Assembly: GCA_932294295.1 (NCBI GenBank)
Contig: OW028574.1
Coordinates: forward strand, 54,959,797 to 55,023,796
DNA from: Alitta virens
Lineage: Eukaryota > Annelida > Polychaeta > Phyllodocida > Nereididae
Direction of reading: 5' to 3'
DNA length: 64,000 nucleotides
Shown: piece by piece, positions 46,571 to 57,402 of the stretch
How the letters are laid out: every line of letters begins with the position of its first letter
Numbering within the stretch: position 1 is the stretch's first letter
Translations under genes and position numbers: made by a program
Notes under the pieces: model-generated
Told to the model about the DNA's origin: nothing
Seen by the model: only the letters and a program-made list of their open reading frames with translations
Databases searched by the model: none

Positions 46571-47808
46571 AAGTAATATCTCTGAGTGAGTGATGTGATT
46601 TGTATGCATAATATTATTGAATCGCACATCTTCACTAATTGAATAATGAACATTAAATAAATAAATAAATTTGTATGGGTGATATTATTGATACTCGACT
46701 ATTAGCTCAGTTTAATAAAATCAAACCTTTTGCCATACTTTACACCACATAAAGTGTTCAATTGTTATCAGTTAATTAAACTGAACTATTTATCACTGCA
46801 TTAAGCTATAATATATGATAACACATTTAAATAGCATTGATGAGTTCATATTTGACCAATTTAAGTAAAATCAAACATTTCAGCATACTTTCACTACAAA
46901 GTGCTTAATATTAAAAGGTTATTATATTTACATATTTGACTCTGCATTGAATTATTAATATTTACATAATAGCGTAATTTGTACATTTAATGTTATAATT
47001 TTCTGCTTTACCTCACTTAATTTGTTCTAGAACAAAGTCTTTTTTCCCTTGTGCCATGAATTATGCAAATCACTGCTATTGAATGGATTAGATGGAGGGC
47101 TAGGTAGTGAAGAGGTAGGCACTGGCATTTCATTATTGGCATTATCACCATTATGCATTTCCTATTAGAAAACGGACTGATTGGAAGAGAACTATCAGCT
47201 TCAAATGATCTATGCACATCAGCTACAATTACAGGAGAGTGTGGGAGAGACATAAAAGATGCTGTTGGCATAAACTCGTTGCTCGGTAAAGAGATACATC
47301 GTATTATATATGGAGGAACTGACACGGTTAGTTGTGGGGGATGTAAAAGAACATCTCTTTCTTTTTTTCAACCAAAACAACGATTTATTCCAGGTTGGTG
47401 AAAAGACTGTCCCATCTTTCCATCTAATTTCTTCAGTCCTCTCATCAGTGCTTGAATCCAGTCATTTCAATTGCTTCAGGCTGTAATAAATATAACATTG
47501 TTTAGTAGTAAATATAATTAATTACAATTAAGATTTACTGTAATAATATTACTATTGATTGATACATCTAATAGTATAATTGTTACGTTAAAGTTAATTA
47601 CCGTTAAGGCTACTATTACAATAAAGTTAATTAAAATTAAGGCTTCTATTATAATAAAGTACTTAGTTCGTTATTATCTCATATAGTGAATAGAGACTGT
47701 GAAGCTAATTGCTGCACACAAGTAGATAAATATCCATATGGTGGCATAAAAGCATAGTTATATCAGAGACTAATATTGTTAAAAAACATTCCAGTATTCA
47801 AGCATTGG

Positions 47809-48353
47809 GAAAATTCCTGCTCAAGGTTATGTTCGTAACAGTAATCATTCAATGAAATCCATTGCATGGTTAGAATGGCAATCCTTCAAACTCGGTCGTG
47901 AAATTCAGCATGCCTGCAACAAAGGTGAAAAGTTGATGATACACTGTGGCGTAAAGCGTTATTATGCAGGTGGATAGGATGCTGTAAACAATGTCATCTA
48001 TGAATTTAATGGATGTAGATACCATGGGCATTACTGCATGGGAGACAAAATAATTAAAGACACACGAACAGGTTTTAGTATGGCAGACCTACAAAATCTT
48101 ACTGAAAAAAAGCTAGAGATATCAAATCACAACGCTTTAAACTTAGATCTATCTATGAATGTGAATGTGACAGACAGGTGCAAAAAAACCTAAAATGGCC
48201 AAATTTATTGCTGAACTAGACATACCTAACGTATGTCTGACCGGGATTCTTTCTTGGAGGGAGAGTTTCAATTTAAACTTCACCATACTATTCAACATCC
48301 AAATGAAGAAATACATTATGCAGATGTATGTTCTTTAACCCATATTTAAATAA
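47809..48353 (+). pseudogene. Polinton-type DNA polymerase B fragment, second copy
   Basis: Same content and same internal TAG as 904-1447: YEFNGCRYHG, then YADVCSL near the end. It shares the damage, so the polymerase was already broken before the segment was duplicated. Confidence 0.6.
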
Positions 48354-48521
48354 ACCTCTAAAATGATGATGCGACATCTAACCATTATTATTTTGCCTGC
48401 ACTGAACATTCAAATATATTACTTTCCATGCAGCACACTTTATTATTTTTTTAATTTGTGGACCAATTAGGTATGAATTAAGTGATTATATGACATTTGC
48501 GTAAATGTTTCTCTGTTGCAG

Positions 48522-48565
48522 AGCCTCCAGTGTACATCAGCATTGTCCGTTTTGTTTTTAAATGA
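48522..48565 (+). CDS. Terminal coding exon of an A-type gene (A2)
   Basis: Acceptor ctctgttgcag, then (E)PPVYISIVRFVFK and TGA 48563-48565, identical to the A0 exon. By position it is the last exon of A2, now separated from A2 exon 3 by about 11 kb. It needs a donor exon ending in phase 1, which A2 seems to have lost. Confidence 0.5.
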
Positions 48566-49267
48566 GTTAACATGCATATGCCTTACACTAAGTTACAGAC
48601 GATTTCATCCACGTTGAAACTAAATTCCTGGCAGAGCAGAGAAAGCTGAATCCAGCAGGAATTCAACTGGTCAATTGCAGTCCCTCATGACGTCCTCTGG
48701 AGCAACTCTCTCGAGTTTAGTTTCTAGTTCTATGAAATTGTCTGTAATTGTTACATTAATTGGCAACCTATGAGGCCTGATAGTAAAAGTGTGTCTTGAT
48801 TACCGACTCTGCATGTATTTATCTGCAATTATTTTTCTTAATTTTTTATTGTCCATATCTATCTAGTCATCATGTGAGTGATAATTATCAAATTAAAGTA
48901 TTATATGAATTCAGTCTCTGCAGTTGAATAGGAGCACTTTGTAATATGCACTATCCAGTTTTCTTTATGATGTTCTTTTCCTATTTCTTATGAGCTATTC
49001 TAATCTAATTTATATATGGTGAATAAATGATTGAACTTGAACTTGAACTTATAAATCAATAAATTCAAATTAAAGCCTTGACTTATGTTAAGCAATGACA
49101 ACAACATACTGTTTTTTTTGGACTTTATCCTGTAATTGATACTCCTTGCATAAAAACCTGACAATTATCATGATTATAGAAGATCTGTTTATTTAATTGT
49201 TTGTCATTACAGATAAAGCACTATTTAGATGATTGGCAAATTCATCCTGTAATTGACACTCGTTATC

Positions 49268-49274
49268 TATAAAA
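49268..49274 (+). promoter_or_regulatory. TATA box of gene A3
   Basis: TATAAAA, 138 bases before the ATG, in the context shared by A1 and A2. Confidence 0.55.
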
Positions 49275-49405
49275 CAATGTGATCTTTGCACTTATTTAAA
49301 GTCTATACATCATACTTTATCATAAAACAAATGACACTCACCAGGCTTGGTGGTGTAAGACAATTTTACATACAATCCAGATATCAAGATTCAACACTGA
49401 ACATC

Positions 49406-52400
49406 ATGAAAGTCATACTTTGTCTCTACATGCTGACTATAATGGTTATAGCAAGGGTGAGTACAATTTGAGTCATATATTTACATACAGCTGAGTTATT
49501 ATTGTGCAACCATTTTATCATGTAACAATTCTGCCGTTAATTTCCAATCAGCAATGGTTTTATATGAAGGACATTACTGGAATTAACCAAATAAAACTAT
49601 TGTTGTAATAATTATGTAAAATAGTCTTTTACATTTTTCTTTTTCATCTGTGACATCATGTGGGTTTTGCAGCCACTGAATGGTCAATTCTGTAAGCTGC
49701 AATGCTCAGTGGAAGGTGTGACATCATATAGGAAGATTATAGTGTGATGTCACAGTCATCACCTACAGGCCAGGCAATCTAATTATGGACATATTTTGCT
49801 TTTTGTCAGAACAATAATTGTGTAAAGTCAGCACATGAACATCTAATTATTCTGTAATTTCATTGTTAGACCTTTAATACCATAAGCCAGCCTATGTACT
49901 ATAAGATAAATTGATTAATTTACTTTAGATGAGTAAATGAGCAAAAGATGCACATAATTAGGTCGCTAGGCTTTGAGGTAATGACACAGTGTTTACTATG
50001 TATTCAACAGATAAAAGCGCAAAGATCTTTTAAGTTGAAGTCAAACAAACTGTTAACTGCTGAACGGTTTTGATTAAGTCTTAATGTTTTTACAATGCTG
50101 TTTTATTTGGTTCGAGTTTTAAGAAAATTGAAGAGTGCTTCTACGTAATTATTCCAATGGTGATAAAGCAATTTCAAGTACATTTTCTTTTAAGTTTAAA
50201 CATTGTAAATGTCCTTGAATAGCTAAAACATAAATGACCAACTTTAATGTTTGATGGAAAGTAAGTGGCTGGAGTGAAAAATTAGTAAATGTTTTGGGCA
50301 GTGACAACTTTTAGATCACAATAAAATTGCGAAAAAGATCACCGGAATTCTGCCCAATACTTGTTGTCAAATCAAAGGTCTTCCATTGCAGTAAAACATT
50401 CTTTTGAACATGTACTTTCATGACAAGAAAATGTCACATAATGCCTTCAGAAAATGGTAGTGCTTTCAGTTTGTATTTAATTTAGTAAAAACCAAGGTTG
50501 ATTAGAAATGTACCACAGAATCATAAAGAAATGTTTACATACAGCTGTATGTAAACATATATATGACCCTAACTGTAGGTAATGATGCAGCTTAGATTAT
50601 TTTGAAGAAATTTTGGAAGTTGACAAAGAATCACTCTGCAAAGTTTCTGTCTTATAGCCACAACGAAATGACGAGATTGATGATGGGCAACCTGATGCGA
50701 AAAAGGAGGAACTTGAAAAGCCAGTTCATCCCATTTCAAAAATGGAGTCACCAAGAGCCAGACTGAGTTTGAAAGATTACCAAATGCCTGCTAGTAAGGT
50801 TGGTATCACTGTATTTCCTTTGTTTTGATTAAAAAATTAAGTTAACTATGGTTACTTTAATCACCTGCCTAAATTTTATTGTGAACAGTACATGTATTTC
50901 TTGAAAGTGTAAAAAAAGATTCTCGGGGAAATAAAATTATGGTAATGTCATAAAAAAAACATAACTGTGGTTCTGGACAGACTCAAATTGCCATATTGCT
51001 GGGTTTTTTCCCCGCTTTACTAACATGCATGAATATGACAAGCAGTGCCGTTAACTTCCATCAAAATAATACAATTCCTGGACATTGAAAATGTATGTTA
51101 TTTGCAACACATTTGCTCATTAGTAAAAGATATTTACATTGACACCAAATGACTTCAAATCAGACATGTCAAAAACTTCAAAACTTGACCAGATTCCAGT
51201 CTTTGGTTAACGCACTCTTGAACTACTTACCTGTGTTATAGAAATGGGAACTGATGATGGCGTGGTTTTTTTTAAAATAATTCTAATATTTAACAAGCAA
51301 GGGTGTCTGCAATGAATCCAAAGCACTACCTCCGGAAAACACTTCATGTGATAACAAAAACATTCACATTGCTTATTTATGATGTGAAATAAGGCAAAAA
51401 GTATGAAATTTTAGTGTGCATAATTATTATGCAACTCACCAGCTCATCACTTTTCCACTATATTTTGGACAATTAATGGAATGATAACTTGTTAAATATA
51501 TATATAAAAGCATTCAAAACAATTTCGACTATACTTGAAATATATTAAAATATTTTGTGACAGCGACAACATTTCAAAATAAACAGTAATATCATACCAC
51601 TATCACAGTGTTGTGGTATCTTTTTCAGTTCAAAGGGGAATTAGGTAATTCTAAGATATTTCCAGTCCCAGTTTTAGACTAAGAAGTTGAAATGACTCCC
51701 TGCAGCCTCATTATGAATGTTCAATTCCGGCCCTTTTTGATGAATTTCAGACTTTTTATAGGTAATAATAAAAAAAGCCTATGCTATGATTTACAAATAT
51801 TGAGTAGTTAATCTGGCTACACAGAATATGTGCAGTAAATTGTATTAATTAGTAACTCCCAATATTTGGGTCATTTCAACTTATGTTATTTCAGATCAAT
51901 TAGTTCTCATTGACTTTTTGAATGTATTTAGTGAACTCTGCTATCACAATCCACAAATAGTTGCACAAGAGATTGTTGGAATATACCCATTTCCCAACCT
52001 TACTGAACTTCCATTTTCCCGCCGGCAAATGTCATGCCAGAAAGACACCTTGACTTGTGAAGATGCTGAACTTCATGAGCAGAGGCAATTTTTTGTCTAT
52101 TTGATACTTATGGACATTTGCCTCACAGCTCAATCAATCTACTTCATTATGTTTAATTTACCTTTCATTTATGTAGAATATCATTAAATAGTCGAATCTC
52201 ATCAATTTGATTCTTGAAATTGTGTTGAGTGATCGCCAAACCTGGTGGTCAGACTGGACATATGAATATGTGCAGTGAATGAGGGGTCATTTAATAAGCA
52301 TGCCTGGTATTATAAAATGTTACAAATAACAGGACAATTTGCTTCAAATTGTAGACAGATTGCATTGATATTTTGAAATATATATAAAACAAAATTATTT

Positions 52401-55400
52401 GTTTATCACACCATATGACCAAATTATGTTACATAAATCGAGTTACATTACGATTGAAATGTTGTGTTTGTTCCGCTCTTCTGATATGTTTCTTGCAATA
52501 TACACATACCTGCATAATAGTTATGCAAATCTAAATTTGACAAAATATTCACTACTTATTTAGCAACAATATTTACAGATAATGTCCATACACCTTCAAC
52601 AAGTAAATAAAAATGATTTGAAGTCACACTGACACTTTATTGCTAAAATGTTCTCAAAATAGTGACTTGCATAATAATTGTGCACGCAGTGTATGTGGTG
52701 ATGTCAGTTAACAGATTAACATAATCTATCACTATCAATTGGTGCCTACTGTTCATATTTTGCAATTTTTATCTGAATTCATACTTTTTGTAAAATGGTA
52801 GCAAGTGTGATGGCCTTCCGAAATATATCTCATACTTTACAATGACATCTATAAAATCATGAAGACTGAATATACATTTGGCTTCAGTTTGATCACCTCA
52901 TTCCTAAATATATATTTTCTGTGTGCAAGACATTCACCTAAAAAAAAAGGAAATTAGGCATTATCTAGGCCTTAACCCCCATAACACAGTCACAGGAGCC
53001 ACTTTTTGCACGTTTAAACATGAACATAATAAGTGGTCTTAATTTCAGCCCTGGCTGGATATAATACCCCTAGTAGGCTGGCATTAGGTCATCTAGGCTA
53101 GAATTAGGTTCATTTGACATACTTATTCGTATCTCATCATATTAAGAATATTTTAAGAGAATAGGAGTGTAATGCTTCCATTTGATAAGTTAATGCATGT
53201 ATTTGTCTGATGAAGCAACACAGGTTATTATAATGATGCCATTAAATTAGTTTATCAAGTTCAAAAAAGTTTAACTGGCTTTCTATTTTGTTTCGAACCA
53301 GAAATGTCTCCCTTCCAAAAGCCATCTTGAATACAGACAGATTTAAATGCAAAATGGTGTTTATCTAAGGCCTTCTAGAATCTCAAAACCTGTCAATGCC
53401 CAAGAAAACATTCACAGAGTATAGAATTTACCAATTTTGGCACATTTTGACCCATGGGTACAGAGAAAGGAAGAAATCAAAAGTGGCTGGAATTGAGTCC
53501 AGGCTGGAATTAGGTCCATACACCCTACATCTTTTTTTTTAAAGAAGTTGGTCATTGTGACTAATGCCAAACAGGACTGAGGCTGACGATAGGTGTTTAG
53601 GCACAGTAAAATTACTAGTGTCTGAAAAGTTGACTCTCCAACACTAAACCCTGCTCCTAACGCACAGATTTTTGTCTCATTCAGGATGGAGACCACAATA
53701 TTATCAAAAGGCACACAGAGAGATGCAGGGTGATAAGACGACATGGACGACAAAGACTTGTCTGCAGACAAGAAAGACCTGTGAGCATTAGTCTATAAGA
53801 CTTATATTACTATTTTTTGGTGCAAGAGAACAATGATATCACTGATTTTGCTACCTGGTAGTACTATCATTTTAAATCATACATAGGCTTATACAGTCAA
53901 AACCTTTTTATTTTAGAATTTCATGCAAATTTGAACAGTAGTCGAAGTGATTTAGCTTAAACTGACATTGGATCATCCTCATGTATATGTCACCACCAAT
54001 CAGTTGCTGAGACTTAAATATTCGCCAGGGCAATAGGGCATGTAAGTCAATCAAATCATGCTGAAATTCATATTTTGAATTAGGCGAGGGGGTGGACCAG
54101 GCGTAAATTGAATGATCCCACACTTTTCAATGGAATTACAATGTAACACTTATCAGGAGAATCAGGAATAGCATTTTCGTGACTTATCGATCCCTCACAG
54201 GCCAATATTTGTCAAAATCGCACATAGAAAGACAGGATTGGTAGTTCCCAAACACGCGCCTAACTTCTTGGGTCCATTACTCAAATACTATGCAACTTAA
54301 CACTCATTTCGAACTTGAAACTTGCTTCAAAAGTTGCTCTTTCTATGACAACATATGAGCAGTTCATTCTCTGTTCAATTTCCATGACACCTACTGGACG
54401 TAGTTCCTGCAAGTAATTCATAAATTTTTGCTTTTAAACATAGAAGAGCAAAAGACACTTACACACTCTATTTAGAACTTATAGGAAGCTGTATATGTGT
54501 AGTAAGTCATATATAAAAGTGTCTGAATAATTTGTGGTGTCGCGGTAACAGGACATACACAATAGAGTCCTTTAACTGAGCAGCCCTGAATTCAGCAAGA
54601 CATAAGCCTTTCTTCTCCTCTTATTATAGAAAACCATAAGCCACAGATTCAATAAATATAATTTTCTCTGGGAAAAGCAGAAATCCACTAAGTGATAAGA
54701 TGCCAAATATACATTAAAATGCACTAAAAATACTGCTGCTAGGATGCACTTTGCTTCAGCCAATCAGAGTCAAAGGCGGGAACTTTTTCAGCCAATAGAG
54801 TTGCAGTATTCTGTAGTAGCCACCTAGTGGAAATACAGAGAACGTTCCGTGAAAATCCACTATTAGAAGCTTGAAATTGTGGTTTAGGGCCTATTTTTCT
54901 TTTTACAGATTCGTATGATGATGCCCCAGATGACTTTACGCCCCCAAACAAAAGCAACAGGTAATTATCCAAATTTTAAAAGGACTTTGACACATTATTA
55001 TATCGTTTGGTATTGGTCTTGAATTTATTTTCAGGCAATGATTACACATATAAAATATCCATATCACTATTGTATTATATCACTACAAACATATCCCAGA
55101 TAGCATTCCAAATCGGCCAGCATCGTTTCTACATCCCTTTGATGTCGCCGACATCGCACTGACGTTGATATGATTTGGAATGCTATCTTGGATCTGTTGT
55201 CATCACCTTGTCTTACATGAGTGAACTTCTACATTTTATATCTTATGCATTAAAAAAAAAAAAATTTTCAAATTTTCACACAAGTGCACTATTCCCTTTA
55301 TTATTTTTTATCATCATTACTTTTTTAATCATATATTTTCAATTTTTGCTTCTTACAGTATGAACCTTTAATATAGCATTCCAATGATTACTGCACAATG

Positions 55401-55724
55401 TAATTATTGTGTACCGTCAACTTTAGGAGTTAATTGTTTATCATTCAGGAATCTTTTTCTCACACTCTTCTAATCAATGCATCCTACAAAATTTCAATAG
55501 AGATACCTCTTACATTTTGCCTGCCCTGAACATTCAAATATATCACTTTCCACACAGCAGTCGACCAGAGAAGAATTTTTTTTATTCAGATAGTATTTGT
55601 TTTGAATTTGTGGACCAAATAAGGTGTGAATTGTGTGATCATATGACATTTGCATCAATTTTTATCTGTTGCAGAGCCTAAAGTGTACATCAGCATGGTC
55701 AGAGTGGTGCAACCACAAAAATGA
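49406..55724 (+). CDS. Gene A3: secreted cationic C-x12-C peptide precursor, five exons
   Basis: Exons 49406-49456, 50658-50798, 53685-53780, 54909-54960, 55675-55724; predicted 129 aa. Signal MKVILCLYMLTIMVIAR; propeptide opening PQRNDEIDDGQPDAKKEEL; exon 3 DGDHNIIKR then HTERCRVIRRHGRQRLVC, so the core is identical to A1. Exon 4 is 52 bases against 28 in A1 but keeps phase 0 in and phase 1 out (IRMMMPQMTLRPQTKAT). Exon 5 reads (E)PKVYISMVRVVQPQK and stop. Introns are near copies of A1 introns, with indels. Intron 1 is shorter, and intron 3 lacks the local tandem copy seen in A1. The 5' spacer is cut by the 3.4 kb deletion, but TATA and proximal promoter are intact. Function inferred, as for A1. 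Confidence 0.7.
55096..55191. mobile_element. MITE with CCAGATAGCATTCC ends in A3 intron 4
   Basis: Same ends, length and location as 12527-12622 in A1, with a few base changes. Confidence 0.75.
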
Positions 55725-55800
55725 CACTACTATGTGAATGCATTTTTGTTCTTTAAATGAGTTAACATGCATATGCCTTACAGCCAATTTCATCGACTTG

Positions 55801-55961
55801 GAAACAAAATTCCTGGCCGAGCAGAGAAAGTTTCTTCATGGAACGTCATGTCAATCCAGCAGGAATTCCACTGGTCAATTGCAGTCCTTCAGCCAATGAG
55901 GGTCCTGCTGGATTACATGACGTCCTCTGGAGCAGTTCTCTCTGCTCTCGAGTTTAGTTTC
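55801..55961. repeat. Foldback element in the A3 3' UTR (longest copy)
   Basis: The most complete member, about 160 bases. CGAGCAGAGA on the left mirrors TCTCTGCTCTCG on the right; ATCCAGCAGGAATTCCACTGG mirrors CCAATGAGGGTCCTGCTGGAT. The other copies lack part of the right arm, so they are deletion derivatives. Confidence 0.75.
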
Positions 55962-56116
55962 CAATTCTATGAAATTGTCTATAATTGTTACATTAATTGG
56001 CAACCTGTGAGCAAGGACACCTGATAATAAAATTGTGTCTTGATTACCGACTCTGAATGTATTTTTCAGTACAGCGCCTTAGAGTGTTTTTACACTGTTT
56101 GTGTGCTTTATAAATC

Positions 56117-56122
56117 AATAAA
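56117..56122 (+). terminator. Candidate poly(A) signal of gene A3
   Basis: AATAAA in 'ataaatcaataaattcaaa', about 395 bases after the stop, as in A0 and A1. Confidence 0.45.
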
Positions 56123-57292
56123 TTCAAATTAAAGCCTTGACTTATGTTAAGCAATGACAACAACATACCGTTTAGCAGCTAGATCTACACAGGACATGTG
56201 ATGATAAGGAAGTGTAAATCTTACACTGCATGAGAAGTGATTCATTGTCAAGAGTTTATCATCAATGATTGATCTGAAACAGTTGGATAAAGTTACAAGG
56301 AAGTCAGTGTTGTTTGGTAAAATATCAGTTGGCGTAGTTATTTTAGGCACATGGCAAAAAAAATCAATCTTACAAATTTAAAGTGTTCACCTTAAGTTAA
56401 GACAACTGCATTACTAATTACTGTCTGCTGTAAGCTTTTCCATACAAAAGGTAGAATATATTATATTTTTATGTTTTTTTTTTCTGTCCCACTAATACTG
56501 CAGCAAGCACACACTTCACTGAATTACCAGTGATTCTTGTGTTTACCACTTATAAAAATACAATAACTAATTTTGTTGATCATCCTTGTGGCCTCGTGCA
56601 AAAATAATGAAGGCAAAGTGTGACATAACTAAAGCATTAGATTTTGCGGTTTTTTGGAAGTTAATGCTACATTAAAAACTCACAACCTTCTTAATAACTG
56701 CAATTTTCGTATTAATACTATTGGAAGTAAGTTTCATTTTTTCCCCCATTTCTTTGTCTGCTACAGGTTAATGCCCATGAACCAGTTGTATTTTATAAAT
56801 AAATTAAAATAATTCAACAATCATTTAATATCCAACTTCAAATTCATTATATCATTGTTCTAATTTGCCTATAACACAAGTACAGCAGTCCTTTAATTTG
56901 ATTATTTTGTAAAAAGAATGTTTAGTTTAATGACTGGAGCAGAGGGTTTCACAACGGCCTTAGACAATAGTCTGGAATGATATGCAGAACATATAACACC
57001 ATAATTTTATGCCATTATCTTTTTTCTAAAAAGATCAATAAATTTGTAGAATTGTAGAATTAGTAGGACAGTTGTATTTAAAGTGAAACTAAATATGACA
57101 CTTGGCCTTGTGTGAATGAGTTTACTTTGCTTCGGACTTTACCCTGTAATTGATATCCATTGTACACAAAGTTTACAATCCCGGAAGATCTTTTCATATA
57201 ATTTGTTTATGTTAATACACATAAACTTTTAATGTTTTGTTAATCCTGTAACTGACACTCGTTATCTGTAAGTCAAATGAGATCGCAATGCT
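56123..57292. other. Spacer between A3 and gene C
   Basis: 56123-56570 matches 2136-2580 and 13505-13940, the conserved downstream block of A genes. The rest is AT-rich without recognisable features until the gene C promoter, where 'cctgtaactgacactcgttatctgta' again resembles the A promoters. Confidence 0.55.
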
Positions 57293-57299
57293 TATAAAA
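57293..57299 (+). promoter_or_regulatory. TATA box of gene C
   Basis: TATAAAAG, 110 bases before the ATG. At the position where the A genes have their TATA, gene C reads gttatctgtaagtcaa and has lost the motif. The present TATA sits about 30 bases further down, where the A genes read cttatttacag. Confidence 0.5.
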
Positions 57300-57402
57300 G
57301 GTCTAAACATCATACTCCATCAATCACAACGACTCCCACCATATTCCGTTGGTGTAGTGTTTTGTAGAGTACTTCAGATATCAAGATTCAAAACTGAACA
57401 TC

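Larger units (their letters stand above)
37985..48387. mobile_element. Ten-kilobase insertion in gene A2: decayed Polinton with nested repeats
   Basis: Both edges are defined by loss and return of homology to gene A1 (lost at about 37984, equivalent to 11395; regained at about 48388, equivalent to 12941). About 1.5 kb of the original intron, including exon 4, is replaced. Contents on the + strand: integrase with chromodomain, two structural-protein regions, and a DNA polymerase B fragment, all broken. On the minus strand are a PC4-like frame and a Ser/Asp-rich frame. A LINE-like 3' end and a SINE-like piece are nested at 44.2-46.6 kb. No terminal inverted repeat, packaging ATPase or protease could be recognised, so the copy is incomplete. 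Confidence 0.6.
46906..49114. repeat. Segmental duplication, copy 2 (partner 1-2186)
   Basis: Offset 46905 from copy 1 over most of its length. Includes the Polinton end, the terminal peptide-gene exon, the 3' UTR foldback (48616-48724) and poly(A) region. At 49114 the sequence jumps from the equivalent of 2186 to the equivalent of about 5630, which means about 3.4 kb of spacer is deleted and the A3 promoter is brought close. Confidence 0.9.

Noticed and set aside
54909..54960. Acidic reading of A3 exon 4 (SYDDAPDDFTPPNKS) as a C-terminal pro-segment
   Set aside because: It needs phase 1 entry, while exon 3 ends in phase 0, and the matching frame in A1 exon 4 has an immediate stop.
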